In this document: piece by piece, positions 1-6,013 of the stretch | How the letters are laid out: each line of letters opens with the position of its first letter | Position numbering within the stretch: the stretch's first letter is position 1 | From: Chloroflexota bacterium | GTDB lineage: Bacteria; Chloroflexota; Anaerolineae; 4572-78 | Length of the DNA stretch: 6,949 nucleotides | Direction: 5' to 3' | Assembly: GCA_024278015.1 (NCBI GenBank) | Contig: JAJRUC010000122.1 | Location: 1-6,949 of the forward strand | Program-made: the position numbers and the translations under genes | Notes under the pieces: model-generated | Told to the model about the DNA's origin: nothing | What the model saw: only the letters and a program-made list of their open reading frames with translations | Database searches by the model: none

Positions 1-278
1 GGCACGGTGCGGGGCGCATCGAGCATGTAAAAATATATGCCCCGATAAATGAGTACCCCCATCAGCCCGCTGCCGACCATCGCCACGGCCAAAGCCGGCC
101 AAAAATTACCCAGCCAGGTGAAGGTCAGCAGGCCCACAAACGCGCCGACCGTATAAACGGCGGCGTGGGCAATGTGCAGAATTTTCAGCACTCCGTAAAT
201 CATCGTCAGCCCAACCGCCATCAAAATATAGGTGCTTGCCAGCACCAGCGCGTTAGACAGATTCTGGATTATCGGCAT
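1..278 (-). CDS. Branched-chain amino acid-type ABC transporter permease, LivH-like (partial, N-terminus only)
   Basis: The reading frame is open from an ATG at 278 to the window edge, giving about 92 codons of N-terminus; the C-terminus lies outside. It begins MPIIQNLSNALVLAS and continues through two or three hydrophobic membrane segments. The stretch GLTMIYGVLKILHIAHAAVY at about residues 23-42 matches the LivH/BCAA permease N-terminal signature, which in the family usually reads GL.LIYGVLR..NFAHG. The usual NFAHG is HIAHA here, a mild divergence. GGAGGG lies 6 bases before the ATG. LivH permeases form the inner-membrane channel together with LivM. The binding-protein gene immediately upstream on the same strand supports the assignment. 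The transported substrate cannot be told from the sequence: branched-chain amino acids, amides and related compounds all use this family. Confidence 0.88.
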   Translation of the reverse strand, partial: MPIIQNLSNALVLASTYILMAVGLTMIYGVLKILHIAHAAVYTVGAFVGLLTFTWLGNFWPALAVAMVGSGLMGVLIYRGIYFYMLDAPRTV

Positions 279-301
279 AGTTGCCCTCCACAATTACAAA
301 A

Positions 302-336
302 CGTGATGCGTGGAGATTTCATCTCCACGCATCACG
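302..336 (-). terminator. Intercistronic hairpin/attenuator between the binding-protein and permease genes
   Basis: Two perfect 16-base arms (302-317 and 321-336) are separated by a 3-base loop, within the 75-base gap between the binding-protein stop and the permease start. On the minus strand the stem is followed by TTTTGTAATT, a short imperfect U-tract. The hairpin therefore looks like a partial Rho-independent terminator or an RNA-stabilising stem. Stems at this position are known in transport operons to give more binding protein than permease. That role here is inferred. Confidence 0.7.
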
Positions 337-353
337 CATTACACCACAAAAAT

Positions 354-1517
354 TTATTGCGCGGTAATCAAGGCTTCGTCATCAAATTCGTGGAAGAAGT
401 GGAACGCGCCGTCCTTCACCACTTGCGCCCCCACCGGCCGAACCACTTCTCGTCCGGCGGTGTATTTTACAAACGGGCCGCTGGCTACATCGGCAAAGTT
501 TTTCAGGCCGGCGATGGCGGCGGTTATTTTGGCCGGGTCGGTGCTGCCGGCGGTTTTGATGGCGTAAGCCAACACCTGCACCGCGTCAAAGGCCGAAGCG
601 CCCACCATATCGGCATCTTCGCCGTATTCGGCTTTATATTGGGTCAGGAATTTTTTGGTCATGGCATTGTCGCTGTCGCGGTTCAGGTCGGTGGTGATGA
701 TGACCCCTTCGGAAGCGGGGCCGGCCAGTTCCACAAATTTGGGCGAATCGTAGCCTTCCTGACCGATGATTTGCGCGGTCAGGCCTTCGTCCTTCGCCTG
801 GCTGACAAAGTTGGCAGCTTCGTTGTAATAGCCGGTGGCGTACACCACATCGGGATTGGCGGCTTTCAGTTTGCCGACAATGGGTCGGAATTCGGTTTCG
901 CCCAGCGGATATTTCTCTTCGGCCACAATTTCCAGCCCCAGTTCGGCAGCGCGGGCCTTGAAGCCTTCCGTCAGTGAAACGCCAAAATCGTTGTCGATGG
1001 TCAAAATAGCCACCGTTTTGGCCTTCAGCACAGTGGCCGCCAGTTCGGCCCCCACCCGGCCTTCAACGCCGGCCAGCGTCCCCACCCGGAAAATTTTGTC
1101 GCCGGTGGCGGTAATTTCGGGGTGGATGGCGTAGGCCGCAAGCATCGGCAAGTTCGCTTCCTGAAAAATCGGGGCGGCGGCGCGGGTTGCCCCGGAATAC
1201 GAGCCGCTGATACCGGCCACTACTTTATCCTGTTCGATGAGTTTGCGGGCCAGCGACGAAGCCTGGTCCGGCTTGGCGGAATCATCGTAATAGACCAATT
1301 CCAGTTGACGGCCCAGCACCCCGCCATCTGCGTTTATCATTTTGACGGCCAACTGCGCCGATTGCAACGCGCTGGTGCCGTCGGCGGCGGCAAAGCCGGT
1401 GGTCGGTGAAATAAAGCCAATTTTTATCGGGCCGGAATCACTCGCGCCCCCGCACGCTGTGGCGGCCAAAGCCACAGCCAGCAAAACCAGTACAATTAAC
1501 AACGTTTTGTTCCTCAC
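354..1517 (-). CDS. ABC transporter substrate-binding lipoprotein, LivK/branched-chain amino acid type
   Basis: The product has 387 residues and is a periplasmic-binding-protein type I (Leu/Ile/Val-binding) protein. It captures a solute outside the membrane and delivers it to LivH/LivM-type permeases. A basic start and hydrophobic segment lead to AATAC, with the lipobox cysteine at residue 22, so a membrane-anchored lipoprotein is predicted. The mature part opens with IKIGFISPTTGFAA and contains family-typical stretches: AVKMINADGGVLGRQLELVYYDD, GSYSGATRAAAPIFQE and ASAFDAVQVLAYAI near the C-terminus. I chose the GTG at 1517 because AAGGAG lies 7 bases before it. An in-frame ATG at 1535 would add MKRREK and would place that SD inside the gene; it overlaps the regulator's stop as ATGA, so coupled initiation there cannot be excluded. 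The gene is second in an operon after the GntR regulator. Family is confident; substrate is unknown. Confidence 0.93.
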   Translation of the reverse strand: MRNKTLLIVLVLLAVALAATACGGASDSGPIKIGFISPTTGFAAADGTSALQSAQLAVKMINADGGVLGRQLELVYYDDSAKPDQASSLARKLIEQDKVVAGISGSYSGATRAAAPIFQEANLPMLAAYAIHPEITATGDKIFRVGTLAGVEGRVGAELAATVLKAKTVAILTIDNDFGVSLTEGFKARAAELGLEIVAEEKYPLGETEFRPIVGKLKAANPDVVYATGYYNEAANFVSQAKDEGLTAQIIGQEGYDSPKFVELAGPASEGVIITTDLNRDSDNAMTKKFLTQYKAEYGEDADMVGASAFDAVQVLAYAIKTAGSTDPAKITAAIAGLKNFADVASGPFVKYTAGREVVRPVGAQVVKDGAFHFFHEFDDEALITAQ

Positions 1518-1531
1518 TTTTTCTCTCCTTT

Positions 1532-2278
1532 TCATAAATGATGGTTGAACTCCGTCTTGAAATGATATTCATCGCCCCGATACAGGGCTTGATACCAGAC
1601 AGCGGGACGTTGTGTACCCGCGCTATCCACAGTGAACGTCAGGCGGTCAATCAGAAAAGCGGGTGAGCCGGGGCGCGCAGAGAGAAGCGCGGCCTGTTCC
1701 GGCGATAATACCCGCGCTTCCAGGGTGTGCAAGGTACGCACCAGCGGCAGGTTGTATTTTTCTACCAACAGCGTATGGACTGATTGTCTTGCGAGGTCGT
1801 TTTGTAATAAATCCGGGCAGAGGGCCTGGGCCAGGTAGCGGGTTTCATGCACCACCGGCTGTTCATCGGCCAGGCGCAGGCGCACCAAATGGATGACGGG
1901 CGCGCCGGGTTCGATATCCAGTTTATGGGCAATTCTGGCCGAAGCGAGGAGTACATCGGCCTGCAAAACGCGCGTGCCGGGCCGGCGATGCCGGCTGCGC
2001 ATATCTTCGGCAAAGCTGGTGAGGGTAAAAAATGTGGGCGTTCCGGCGAGGGCATTGACAAACGTGCCGCGTCCCTGCTCTCGACGTAACAGACGTTCCT
2101 GCACCAGTTTCTCCAGCGCCTTGCGGACTGTCCCCCGGCTCACCCCAAATTCCCGGCACAACGCCCCTTCGGTCGGGAATTGAGCGTCCGGCTCGTATTG
2201 TTCGTTCAAAATACGTTGCCGCAAAATTTCGGTCAATTGGTAGTGTTTGGGCAAAGGCCCCGGAACAATGGCCGCCAT
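1532..2278 (-). CDS. GntR-family transcriptional regulator, HutC/UTRA subfamily
   Basis: The product has 248 residues, the usual length for HutC-type GntR regulators. The N-terminal winged helix-turn-helix spans about residues 10-76: Y.L...LR..I, then FPTEGALCREFGVSRGTVRKAL containing the recognition helix, then a GRGTFV wing at 69-74. Residues about 83-240 fit the UTRA effector-binding fold, including the typical PVIHLVRLRLADEQPVVHE segment and a C-terminal YRGDEYHFKTEF. UTRA proteins are known to bind small metabolites that release them from DNA. The ATG at 2278 has GGAG 5 bases upstream. The gene comes first in the operon and its stop is 15 bases before the chosen start of the binding-protein gene. 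Inference: it senses the transported solute or a derivative and controls its own operon, probably through the sites at 2301-2324. The effector is unknown. Confidence 0.92.
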   Translation of the reverse strand: MAAIVPGPLPKHYQLTEILRQRILNEQYEPDAQFPTEGALCREFGVSRGTVRKALEKLVQERLLRREQGRGTFVNALAGTPTFFTLTSFAEDMRSRHRRPGTRVLQADVLLASARIAHKLDIEPGAPVIHLVRLRLADEQPVVHETRYLAQALCPDLLQNDLARQSVHTLLVEKYNLPLVRTLHTLEARVLSPEQAALLSARPGSPAFLIDRLTFTVDSAGTQRPAVWYQALYRGDEYHFKTEFNHHL

Positions 2279-2300
2279 ACTCTCTCCGCCGGGAAAATTT

Positions 2301-2324
2301 GTTTATACATCTATACGTCCAGAC
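2301..2324 (-). promoter_or_regulatory. Putative tandem operator for the GntR regulator (three GTNTANAC-like 8-mers)
   Basis: Read on the plus strand, three contiguous 8-mers occur: GTTTATAC, ATCTATAC and GTCCAGAC. Compared with the palindromic GTNTANAC core known for HutC-type GntR operators, the first matches fully and the other two differ at one position each. The block lies just downstream of the predicted -10 box, covering about +1 to +24, and upstream of the regulator's SD, a position suited to repression. That it is the operator is inferred from motif and position. Confidence 0.5.
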
Positions 2325-2330
2325 GAATGA

Positions 2331-2358
2331 ATTATACCACAAACAAAAAGGAGGACAA
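2331..2358 (-). promoter_or_regulatory. Promoter for the GntR/transport operon
   Basis: On the minus strand TTGTCC (2358-2353) is followed by a 16-base spacer and a perfect TATAAT (2336-2331). The -35 box matches consensus at 4 of 6 positions. The predicted start is near 2324, leaving a leader of about 46 bases to the ATG at 2278. It is the only strong sigma70-like match upstream of the operon. Confidence 0.6.
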
Positions 2359-2450
2359 AAAAGAAGTATAATCACCTCACTCGCGGGGAAATCGGCGACA
2401 AAAAACACAGGCCATACAGCGGGACATTCAAATAACTGGCTTTATGCCGG

Positions 2451-2479
2451 TTCGCCATTTCCAAAAAACAGCGTATAAT
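2451..2479 (+). promoter_or_regulatory. Possible promoter for the DUF3307-like gene
   Basis: A perfect TATAAT at 2474-2479 stands 17 bases after TTCGCC, a poor -35 match (3 of 6). Transcription would start near 2486, about 12 bases before the repeat element at 2498, and would run through that element to the gene at 2712. An imperfect inverted repeat (2434-2440 with 2446-2452) overlaps the -35 region. Only the -10 box is convincing. Confidence 0.35.
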
Positions 2480-2497
2480 GACAGACGATTATTGTTC

Positions 2498-2669
2498 GTA
2501 ACTATACAGCCACAGTTTGGCCTAAAACCAAATAGTCGTTTGACGGCAATTTCACCCTCCCCCCTCCGTCCCTGATGAAGAAACCGCTTCGCATCCCTGA
2601 AAGGGAGGGGAATATCCCCTCCCCTTTGCAGGGGGAGGGCCAGGGAGGGGGTGTACCCTGTATAGTTAC
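2498..2669. mobile_element. 172-bp MITE-like element with 12-bp terminal inverted repeats
   Basis: The ends are perfect inverted repeats, GTAACTATACAG at 2498-2509 and CTGTATAGTTAC at 2658-2669. If the outer TA pairs (2499-2500 and 2667-2668) are the target duplication, the element proper is bounded by ACTATACAG and its complement; TA duplication is known for IS630/Tc1-mariner-type elements. No other convincing direct repeat flanks it. The interior is non-coding and rich in C and G runs. It includes an imperfect hairpin at about 2595-2633 whose central stem GGGAGGGG/CCCCTCCC closes a 5-base loop. There is no transposase, so it would have to be mobilised in trans. It lies between the putative promoter and the ribosome binding site of the plus-strand gene. 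Confidence 0.65.
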
Positions 2670-2711
2670 TATCGTTCAATCAGGATTCTACGCACTACTT
2701 TGAGGTTACTT

Positions 2712-3467
2712 ATGGTCTTGAATATATTTTTACGTATGCTGGCGGGGCATTTGGTGGGTGATTTTGTTTTGCAACCGCTTTGGCTGGCGCTGGCAAAACG
2801 GGACGGCTGGCCCGGCCTGATATTGCACACAGCGGTTGTGGCCCTGACCACCGCCGTTATGATTTGGAATGTTCTGCCCCGGTGGCTGCTCTGGACCGGC
2901 ATTTTATACGTTGTTCATTTATTTATCGACCAGTTCAAGACATTTGTGTTCACCAACAATTCCAAAGGTAAAAACGTTCTCTTTTTTCTGCTGGACCAGC
3001 TTGTCCACGTAATTTCTATTATGCTCATCGCAATATGGGCCACCGGCGCAGATATTGACGGCGTGACGGCCGTCTTCACCAAAGCCTTAACGCGCCAGGA
3101 GGCGCTGCTGCTGCTCATTTCACTGGTGGTCATAGCCGGCTGGGTTATTCCCATTCTGGAAATTGAGGTTCTGGTGGCTATTAATTCGTTAAAAACCACG
3201 GCCAAAGCCGGTCTGGAGCCGATTGGAATGTCTGACCGGCTGATGGGCGGCGGAGAACGGACGGTGGGCATGGCCCTGACCCTGTTTAATTTGGGGTTTA
3301 TCCTGCCGCTTGCCTTTTTGCCCCGTCTGTTGTGGCTGAAGAACAAACAACATCCCGCCAATACCCCGGCGGTCATCACCAAAATCGGGACCAGTTTTAT
3401 CTCCGGTTTGCTGTTGAGCGTGGTCATATCTGCCACACATCTGGCCCGGAAACTACTCTTAAGATAG
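2712..3467 (+). CDS. Multi-pass membrane protein, DUF3307-like
   Basis: The product has 251 residues, mostly hydrophobic, with about six predicted membrane segments. The N-terminal half fits the DUF3307 pattern: LAGHLVGDFVLQPLWLALAK near residues 8-27, LHTAVVALT, then HLFIDQFKTFVF and FFLLDQLVHVISI, where the spaced H/D residues recur as in the family. The C-terminal half has three further hydrophobic stretches around a loop containing GLEPIGMSDRLMGGGERTVG. The biochemical function of DUF3307 is not established. I chose the ATG at 2712 because GAGG lies 6 bases upstream; a TTG at 2700 in the same frame would absorb that SD. It is the only plus-strand gene here, separated from its likely promoter by a MITE and converging with the methyltransferase gene across a 14-base gap. 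Confidence 0.82.
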   Translation: MVLNIFLRMLAGHLVGDFVLQPLWLALAKRDGWPGLILHTAVVALTTAVMIWNVLPRWLLWTGILYVVHLFIDQFKTFVFTNNSKGKNVLFFLLDQLVHVISIMLIAIWATGADIDGVTAVFTKALTRQEALLLLISLVVIAGWVIPILEIEVLVAINSLKTTAKAGLEPIGMSDRLMGGGERTVGMALTLFNLGFILPLAFLPRLLWLKNKQHPANTPAVITKIGTSFISGLLLSVVISATHLARKLLLR

Positions 3468-3477
3468 CCGCCGGCTA
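3465..3477. terminator. Short hairpin between convergent genes
   Basis: TAGCC and GGCTA form a 5-bp stem around a 3-base loop, starting at the stop codon of the plus-strand gene and ending 5 bases before the stop of the minus-strand methyltransferase. It is palindromic, so it could serve both directions, but it is short and has no U-tract on either side. It is a weak candidate only. Confidence 0.25.
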
Positions 3478-3481
3478 CCTG

Positions 3482-4345
3482 TTAAACCACAAAACGCCGT
3501 AAAAAACGACGAACACGCCCTGTTATTTTACCGATAACCGGAGATTGATGTTCGTATAAATACTGCTCAAATTGATAATCAGCCGGGGTTTCCGGCCAAT
3601 CTGCCTTTAACCTGGCGGGTATTTCCAAACTGTCGCGCAAACTTTGGGGACCGCCCTTGATGGCTACCAGCATGGTGCGGTGGCCCCAAATTTTGAAGGC
3701 CGAATCCGGCCCAATATACAGATTGCCCACAGGAATACGACTCTCGTAGACAGAAGTAAACCCCACATGCTGCAAAATATTGTATAAAGATGACTTCGTT
3801 AACCAAAAAGATTTCTCGTTATCCAAAGACGCGCCGGCTCTTTTGAGTTTGCCTTTGGCGCTTGCACCGGCGGCATGCTCCTGAATGGATGCGCCCCAAT
3901 ATTGTTTCCCGCGCCATGTCTGCATACCAGTCGGTTTCGCGGCAAAATGAGTTTCTATTACGGCAAAGTCCCGGCAAACCTCAAAGATGTTATTCACCAG
4001 ATTAAACACATCGGGCGCATCCAGATGATAGAGCAGACCCAAACAAAGCACAATGTCGAATTCTCCGTACTTTTCTTTACCGAGATTACGCACATCATCC
4101 TGAACAAATTCTACATTTGTCCGGGATTCCTCTTGTCTGGTCCGATTCGCTTGCTTTACCCATGTTTCCCTGCCCTCTATCCCCAGCACCAAAGCGCCAA
4201 GTTTCGCCATTTCGAAGGCGTAATGTCCATGAGCGCATCCCAAATCCAGTACGCGCAGACCGGTTAATGGCCTGCGCGCAATATCGCACACAGTTTGAAC
4301 AGTCCGCCTCATCATGGCAGATGTATCAATCTCAACGTTATACAT
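3482..4345 (-). CDS. Class I SAM-dependent methyltransferase, substrate unknown
   Basis: The product has 287 residues with a seven-stranded Rossmann-type fold. Motif I is VLDLGCAHGHY (32-42). The acidic residue after strand 2 is E58 in GIEGRE, FVQDDV (80-85) supplies the adenine-contact acidic pair, and FDIVLCLGLLYHL (96-108) is motif IV. The motif IV wording and the later FWLTKSSLYNILQHVGF (180-196) resemble CmoB-like and small sugar/lipid O-methyltransferases, but specificity is not readable. The last 15 residues are basic (KITGRVRRFLRRFVV), perhaps for nucleic-acid or membrane contact. Two starts are possible: ATG at 4345 (AAGG about 10 bases upstream) and TTG at 4351 (4 bases). I prefer the ATG. 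The gene follows the CpXC gene by 27 bases on the same strand, so co-transcription is likely; a functional link is inferred from this alone. Confidence 0.86.
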   Translation of the reverse strand: MYNVEIDTSAMMRRTVQTVCDIARRPLTGLRVLDLGCAHGHYAFEMAKLGALVLGIEGRETWVKQANRTRQEESRTNVEFVQDDVRNLGKEKYGEFDIVLCLGLLYHLDAPDVFNLVNNIFEVCRDFAVIETHFAAKPTGMQTWRGKQYWGASIQEHAAGASAKGKLKRAGASLDNEKSFWLTKSSLYNILQHVGFTSVYESRIPVGNLYIGPDSAFKIWGHRTMLVAIKGGPQSLRDSLEIPARLKADWPETPADYQFEQYLYEHQSPVIGKITGRVRRFLRRFVV

Positions 4346-4372
4346 AGCCAATCTGCCTTTTTTTATTCGATG

Positions 4373-5698
4373 TTATATCGCCCGGATGCGTTGTTTGATT
4401 TGTGAAACAGCCGCCGACAGTTGCGGCTGGCCGCGAGCTTCAAAATCGGCCTGGGCGTGTTCCAGCATCTGGTGGAAGGCCGGTGTGATGCGCGATTTGT
4501 TGTTCGCCAGCATGGTCTGCATCTGTTCGGGCGACTCGGCGGTTAGCAATTGGTTCAAAAACTGCACCTCCGGCGGCAAATTCTTTTGTAATGTTTCCAT
4601 TATCTGCTGATAAAGATTCGTCAGCTTTTGCAGGGCTTCCGGCTGTTTGTTGTGTTCCGCTTCCTGAATATCGGCCACCAGCACAGACAGAAAAATATCG
4701 TCGAAGTTGTCCAGATTTGCTTCCAGCAAAGGTTGCGGGTCGGGGGCCTGCAACAGGTCATTCAACAGGTCTTTGGATTGGTTGAGCAGGGTTTGCGCTT
4801 CTTCTTCCATTTTGGCAGAGGTGTCCAGAATTCGACTCCGCAGGGTTTTCAGCTTTTCGGCTTGCGACGTGTTGCCGGCGGCCTGGGCCGCTTCAAGTTG
4901 TTGAGTTAGCCCCTGAAAAAATTCGTAGGTAAGCAGGGGCCGGCTGCCGGCAATTAATGCCATAAACTCATCGTCTGATTGCGTTTGCTGGAGTTCATTC
5001 AGCAATTGCTGATGGGTCATGGCCCGCAAGCCGAATTTTTTATCGGCCTGGGCAGCGAATTCCTTGCCGTCGGGCACCATTTCGGCTACAATCTGCCGAA
5101 AAGAGAGCAAGCTCTGGCCTTGCCGTTCATCGCCGTCTTGCAAAGCCTGAATGGCAACAGCGGTCACCATCTCAAAAAACCGGTAATCGAGGCCGGCTTT
5201 GTGGGCGGTTACCAGGGTGCGTAATTCTTCTTCGTTGGGCGCCTGAATCAATTTATCCAGCAAATTAAATTTGTCGGCCTGGTTCTGAATCATCTCCTCG
5301 GTAATCCCGTCGGCGGCCAAAATCGCCTTGACGAGATTATCAAAATTGAAGAACGTTTTGGGATTAAACAGATACCCCTTGCGTTGTTCCGGGGGCAGCG
5401 CGTTCATCAGGCGGTTGGTTAAATCGCCAATGATTTTTTGCTCATCCACATGCGAAAGCTGGAGCGTGGTGGGCACCAGGGCCAGGGCCAACTCGTGGGC
5501 CGGGTCGTGATAAAGCACAGGCGCATTTACGGCGTACACCAATTGGCACTGGGGGCATTTGCCCACGTTAATCCGGCCTTGCAGCAGCGCATTTTTCAAA
5601 TCGGGCTGTTGGCCGACATCTATGACAGATACGATGGAGACATTGTGCCGGGTTTGGCACTGGGGGCAAACAGACGGAAGGACTTCTTGCGTTTTCAT
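4373..5698 (-). CDS. CpXC-domain zinc-ribbon protein with four degenerate C-terminal repeats
   Basis: The product has 441 residues. The N-terminal ~65 residues hold two CPQC knuckles (C11/C14 and C48/C51) and the NAPVLYHD motif, matching the CpXC domain, a presumed zinc-binding module of unknown role found in bacteria. After a linker, the rest is charged, Gln-rich and probably all helical. By eye it contains four related units: about residues 146-207 (LLDKLIQAP), 232-293 (LLNELQQTQ), 311-369 (LLNDLLQAP) and 380-441 (FLNQLLTAE). Each opens with a leucine-rich helix and a short acidic loop. Units 1, 2 and 4 have an aromatic helix near the centre (FF or FH); all end in a helix with K/R/Q before IV, IL, IM or IR. 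There is no signal peptide or membrane segment, so a cytoplasmic protein is expected. AGG lies 7 bases before the ATG. It is first in a two-gene unit with the methyltransferase. A scaffold or binding role is a guess. Confidence 0.85.
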   Translation of the reverse strand: MKTQEVLPSVCPQCQTRHNVSIVSVIDVGQQPDLKNALLQGRINVGKCPQCQLVYAVNAPVLYHDPAHELALALVPTTLQLSHVDEQKIIGDLTNRLMNALPPEQRKGYLFNPKTFFNFDNLVKAILAADGITEEMIQNQADKFNLLDKLIQAPNEEELRTLVTAHKAGLDYRFFEMVTAVAIQALQDGDERQGQSLLSFRQIVAEMVPDGKEFAAQADKKFGLRAMTHQQLLNELQQTQSDDEFMALIAGSRPLLTYEFFQGLTQQLEAAQAAGNTSQAEKLKTLRSRILDTSAKMEEEAQTLLNQSKDLLNDLLQAPDPQPLLEANLDNFDDIFLSVLVADIQEAEHNKQPEALQKLTNLYQQIMETLQKNLPPEVQFLNQLLTAESPEQMQTMLANNKSRITPAFHQMLEHAQADFEARGQPQLSAAVSQIKQRIRAI

Positions 5699-5734
5699 AC
5701 ATATACCTTTTTTTGATAGTTGGTTTGTTTACAA

Positions 5735-5934
5735 TAGGACTTACGCAGTTGCAACATTTTACCCCCCTCAGTCCCCCCTCAAGCGGGGGGAATTAGCGCA
5801 TTTTTTGTATAATTCCATAATACCTCCTCCAGTCCCCCCTCAAGCGGGGGGAATTAGCTCCTCCCCCGACAGCGGGGGACGCGAAGCGGGGAGGGGGTAA
5901 AACACCGTGATTTACCGCAACTGCGTAAGTCCTG
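5735..5934. mobile_element. 200-bp MITE with 17-bp perfect terminal inverted repeats and a 5-bp target duplication
   Basis: The arms 5736-5752 (AGGACTTACGCAGTTGC) and 5917-5933 are perfect inverted complements. One unmatched base (5735, 5934) lies outside each, then the direct repeat TACAA at 5730-5734 and 5935-5939, consistent with a target-site duplication. A second inverted pair, TTTTACCCCC (5757-5766) and GGGGGTAAAA (5893-5902), continues the ends inward. The interior has no credible gene. It contains two identical 29-base copies of a C/G hairpin unit and a third degenerate one. No transposase is encoded, so this is a non-autonomous element. It sits 36 bases upstream of the CpXC start and may have separated that gene from its original promoter. 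Confidence 0.82.
5769..5858. repeat. Two identical 29-bp palindromic units inside the 200-bp MITE
   Basis: Copies at 5769-5797 and 5830-5858 are identical, starting CAGTCCCCCC and ending GGGGGGAATTAGC, separated by 32 bases. Each can form a 6-bp C/G stem over a TCAAGC loop. A diverged third unit (CCCCC...GGGGG) follows at about 5863-5878. They lie wholly inside the inverted repeats, so they belong to the MITE. Confidence 0.8.
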
Positions 5935-5944
5935 TACAAGAAAG

Positions 5945-5964
5945 AGCCGCCTTTAGGGGCGGCT
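5945..5964 (-). terminator. Rho-independent terminator for the 81-residue gene
   Basis: AGCCGCC (5945-5951) pairs with GGCGGCT (5958-5964) around a 6-base loop. On the minus strand the stem is followed by CTTTCTTGT, a U-rich tail. It lies about 50 bases after the stop of the gene ending at 6014. The target duplication of the adjacent MITE (TACAA, 5935-5939) falls at the far end of this tail. Confidence 0.65.
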
Positions 5965-6013
5965 GAGTCTCAATGGATAAGGGAAAACGGCCTGACAGCA
6001 AGCAGGTTATAGC

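Noticed and set aside
165..977. 270-codon open frame on the plus strand
   Set aside because: It is antisense to the permease and binding-protein genes, which have clear family matches; the product is His/Gly-rich with no recognisable domain.
2367..2372. Plus-strand TATAAT near the GntR promoter
   Set aside because: There is no -35 box at a suitable distance and the first plus-strand gene is 340 bases away, with a better candidate at 2474.
2428..2679. 83-codon open frame on the minus strand
   Set aside because: It lies almost wholly within the 172-bp repeat element, has a low-complexity product and no convincing SD.
2915..3436. 173-codon open frame on the minus strand
   Set aside because: It is antisense to the DUF3307-like gene, which has family motifs and an SD; this frame shows neither.
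5808..5813. Plus-strand TATAAT inside the 200-bp MITE
   Set aside because: The position 17 bases upstream is a G run, not a -35 box, and no plus-strand gene follows.
5769..5858. Two 29-bp palindromic repeats separated by 32 bp, the dimensions of a CRISPR unit
   Set aside because: There are only two copies, the repeat is a simple C/G hairpin, both copies lie inside MITE inverted repeats, and no cas gene is present.
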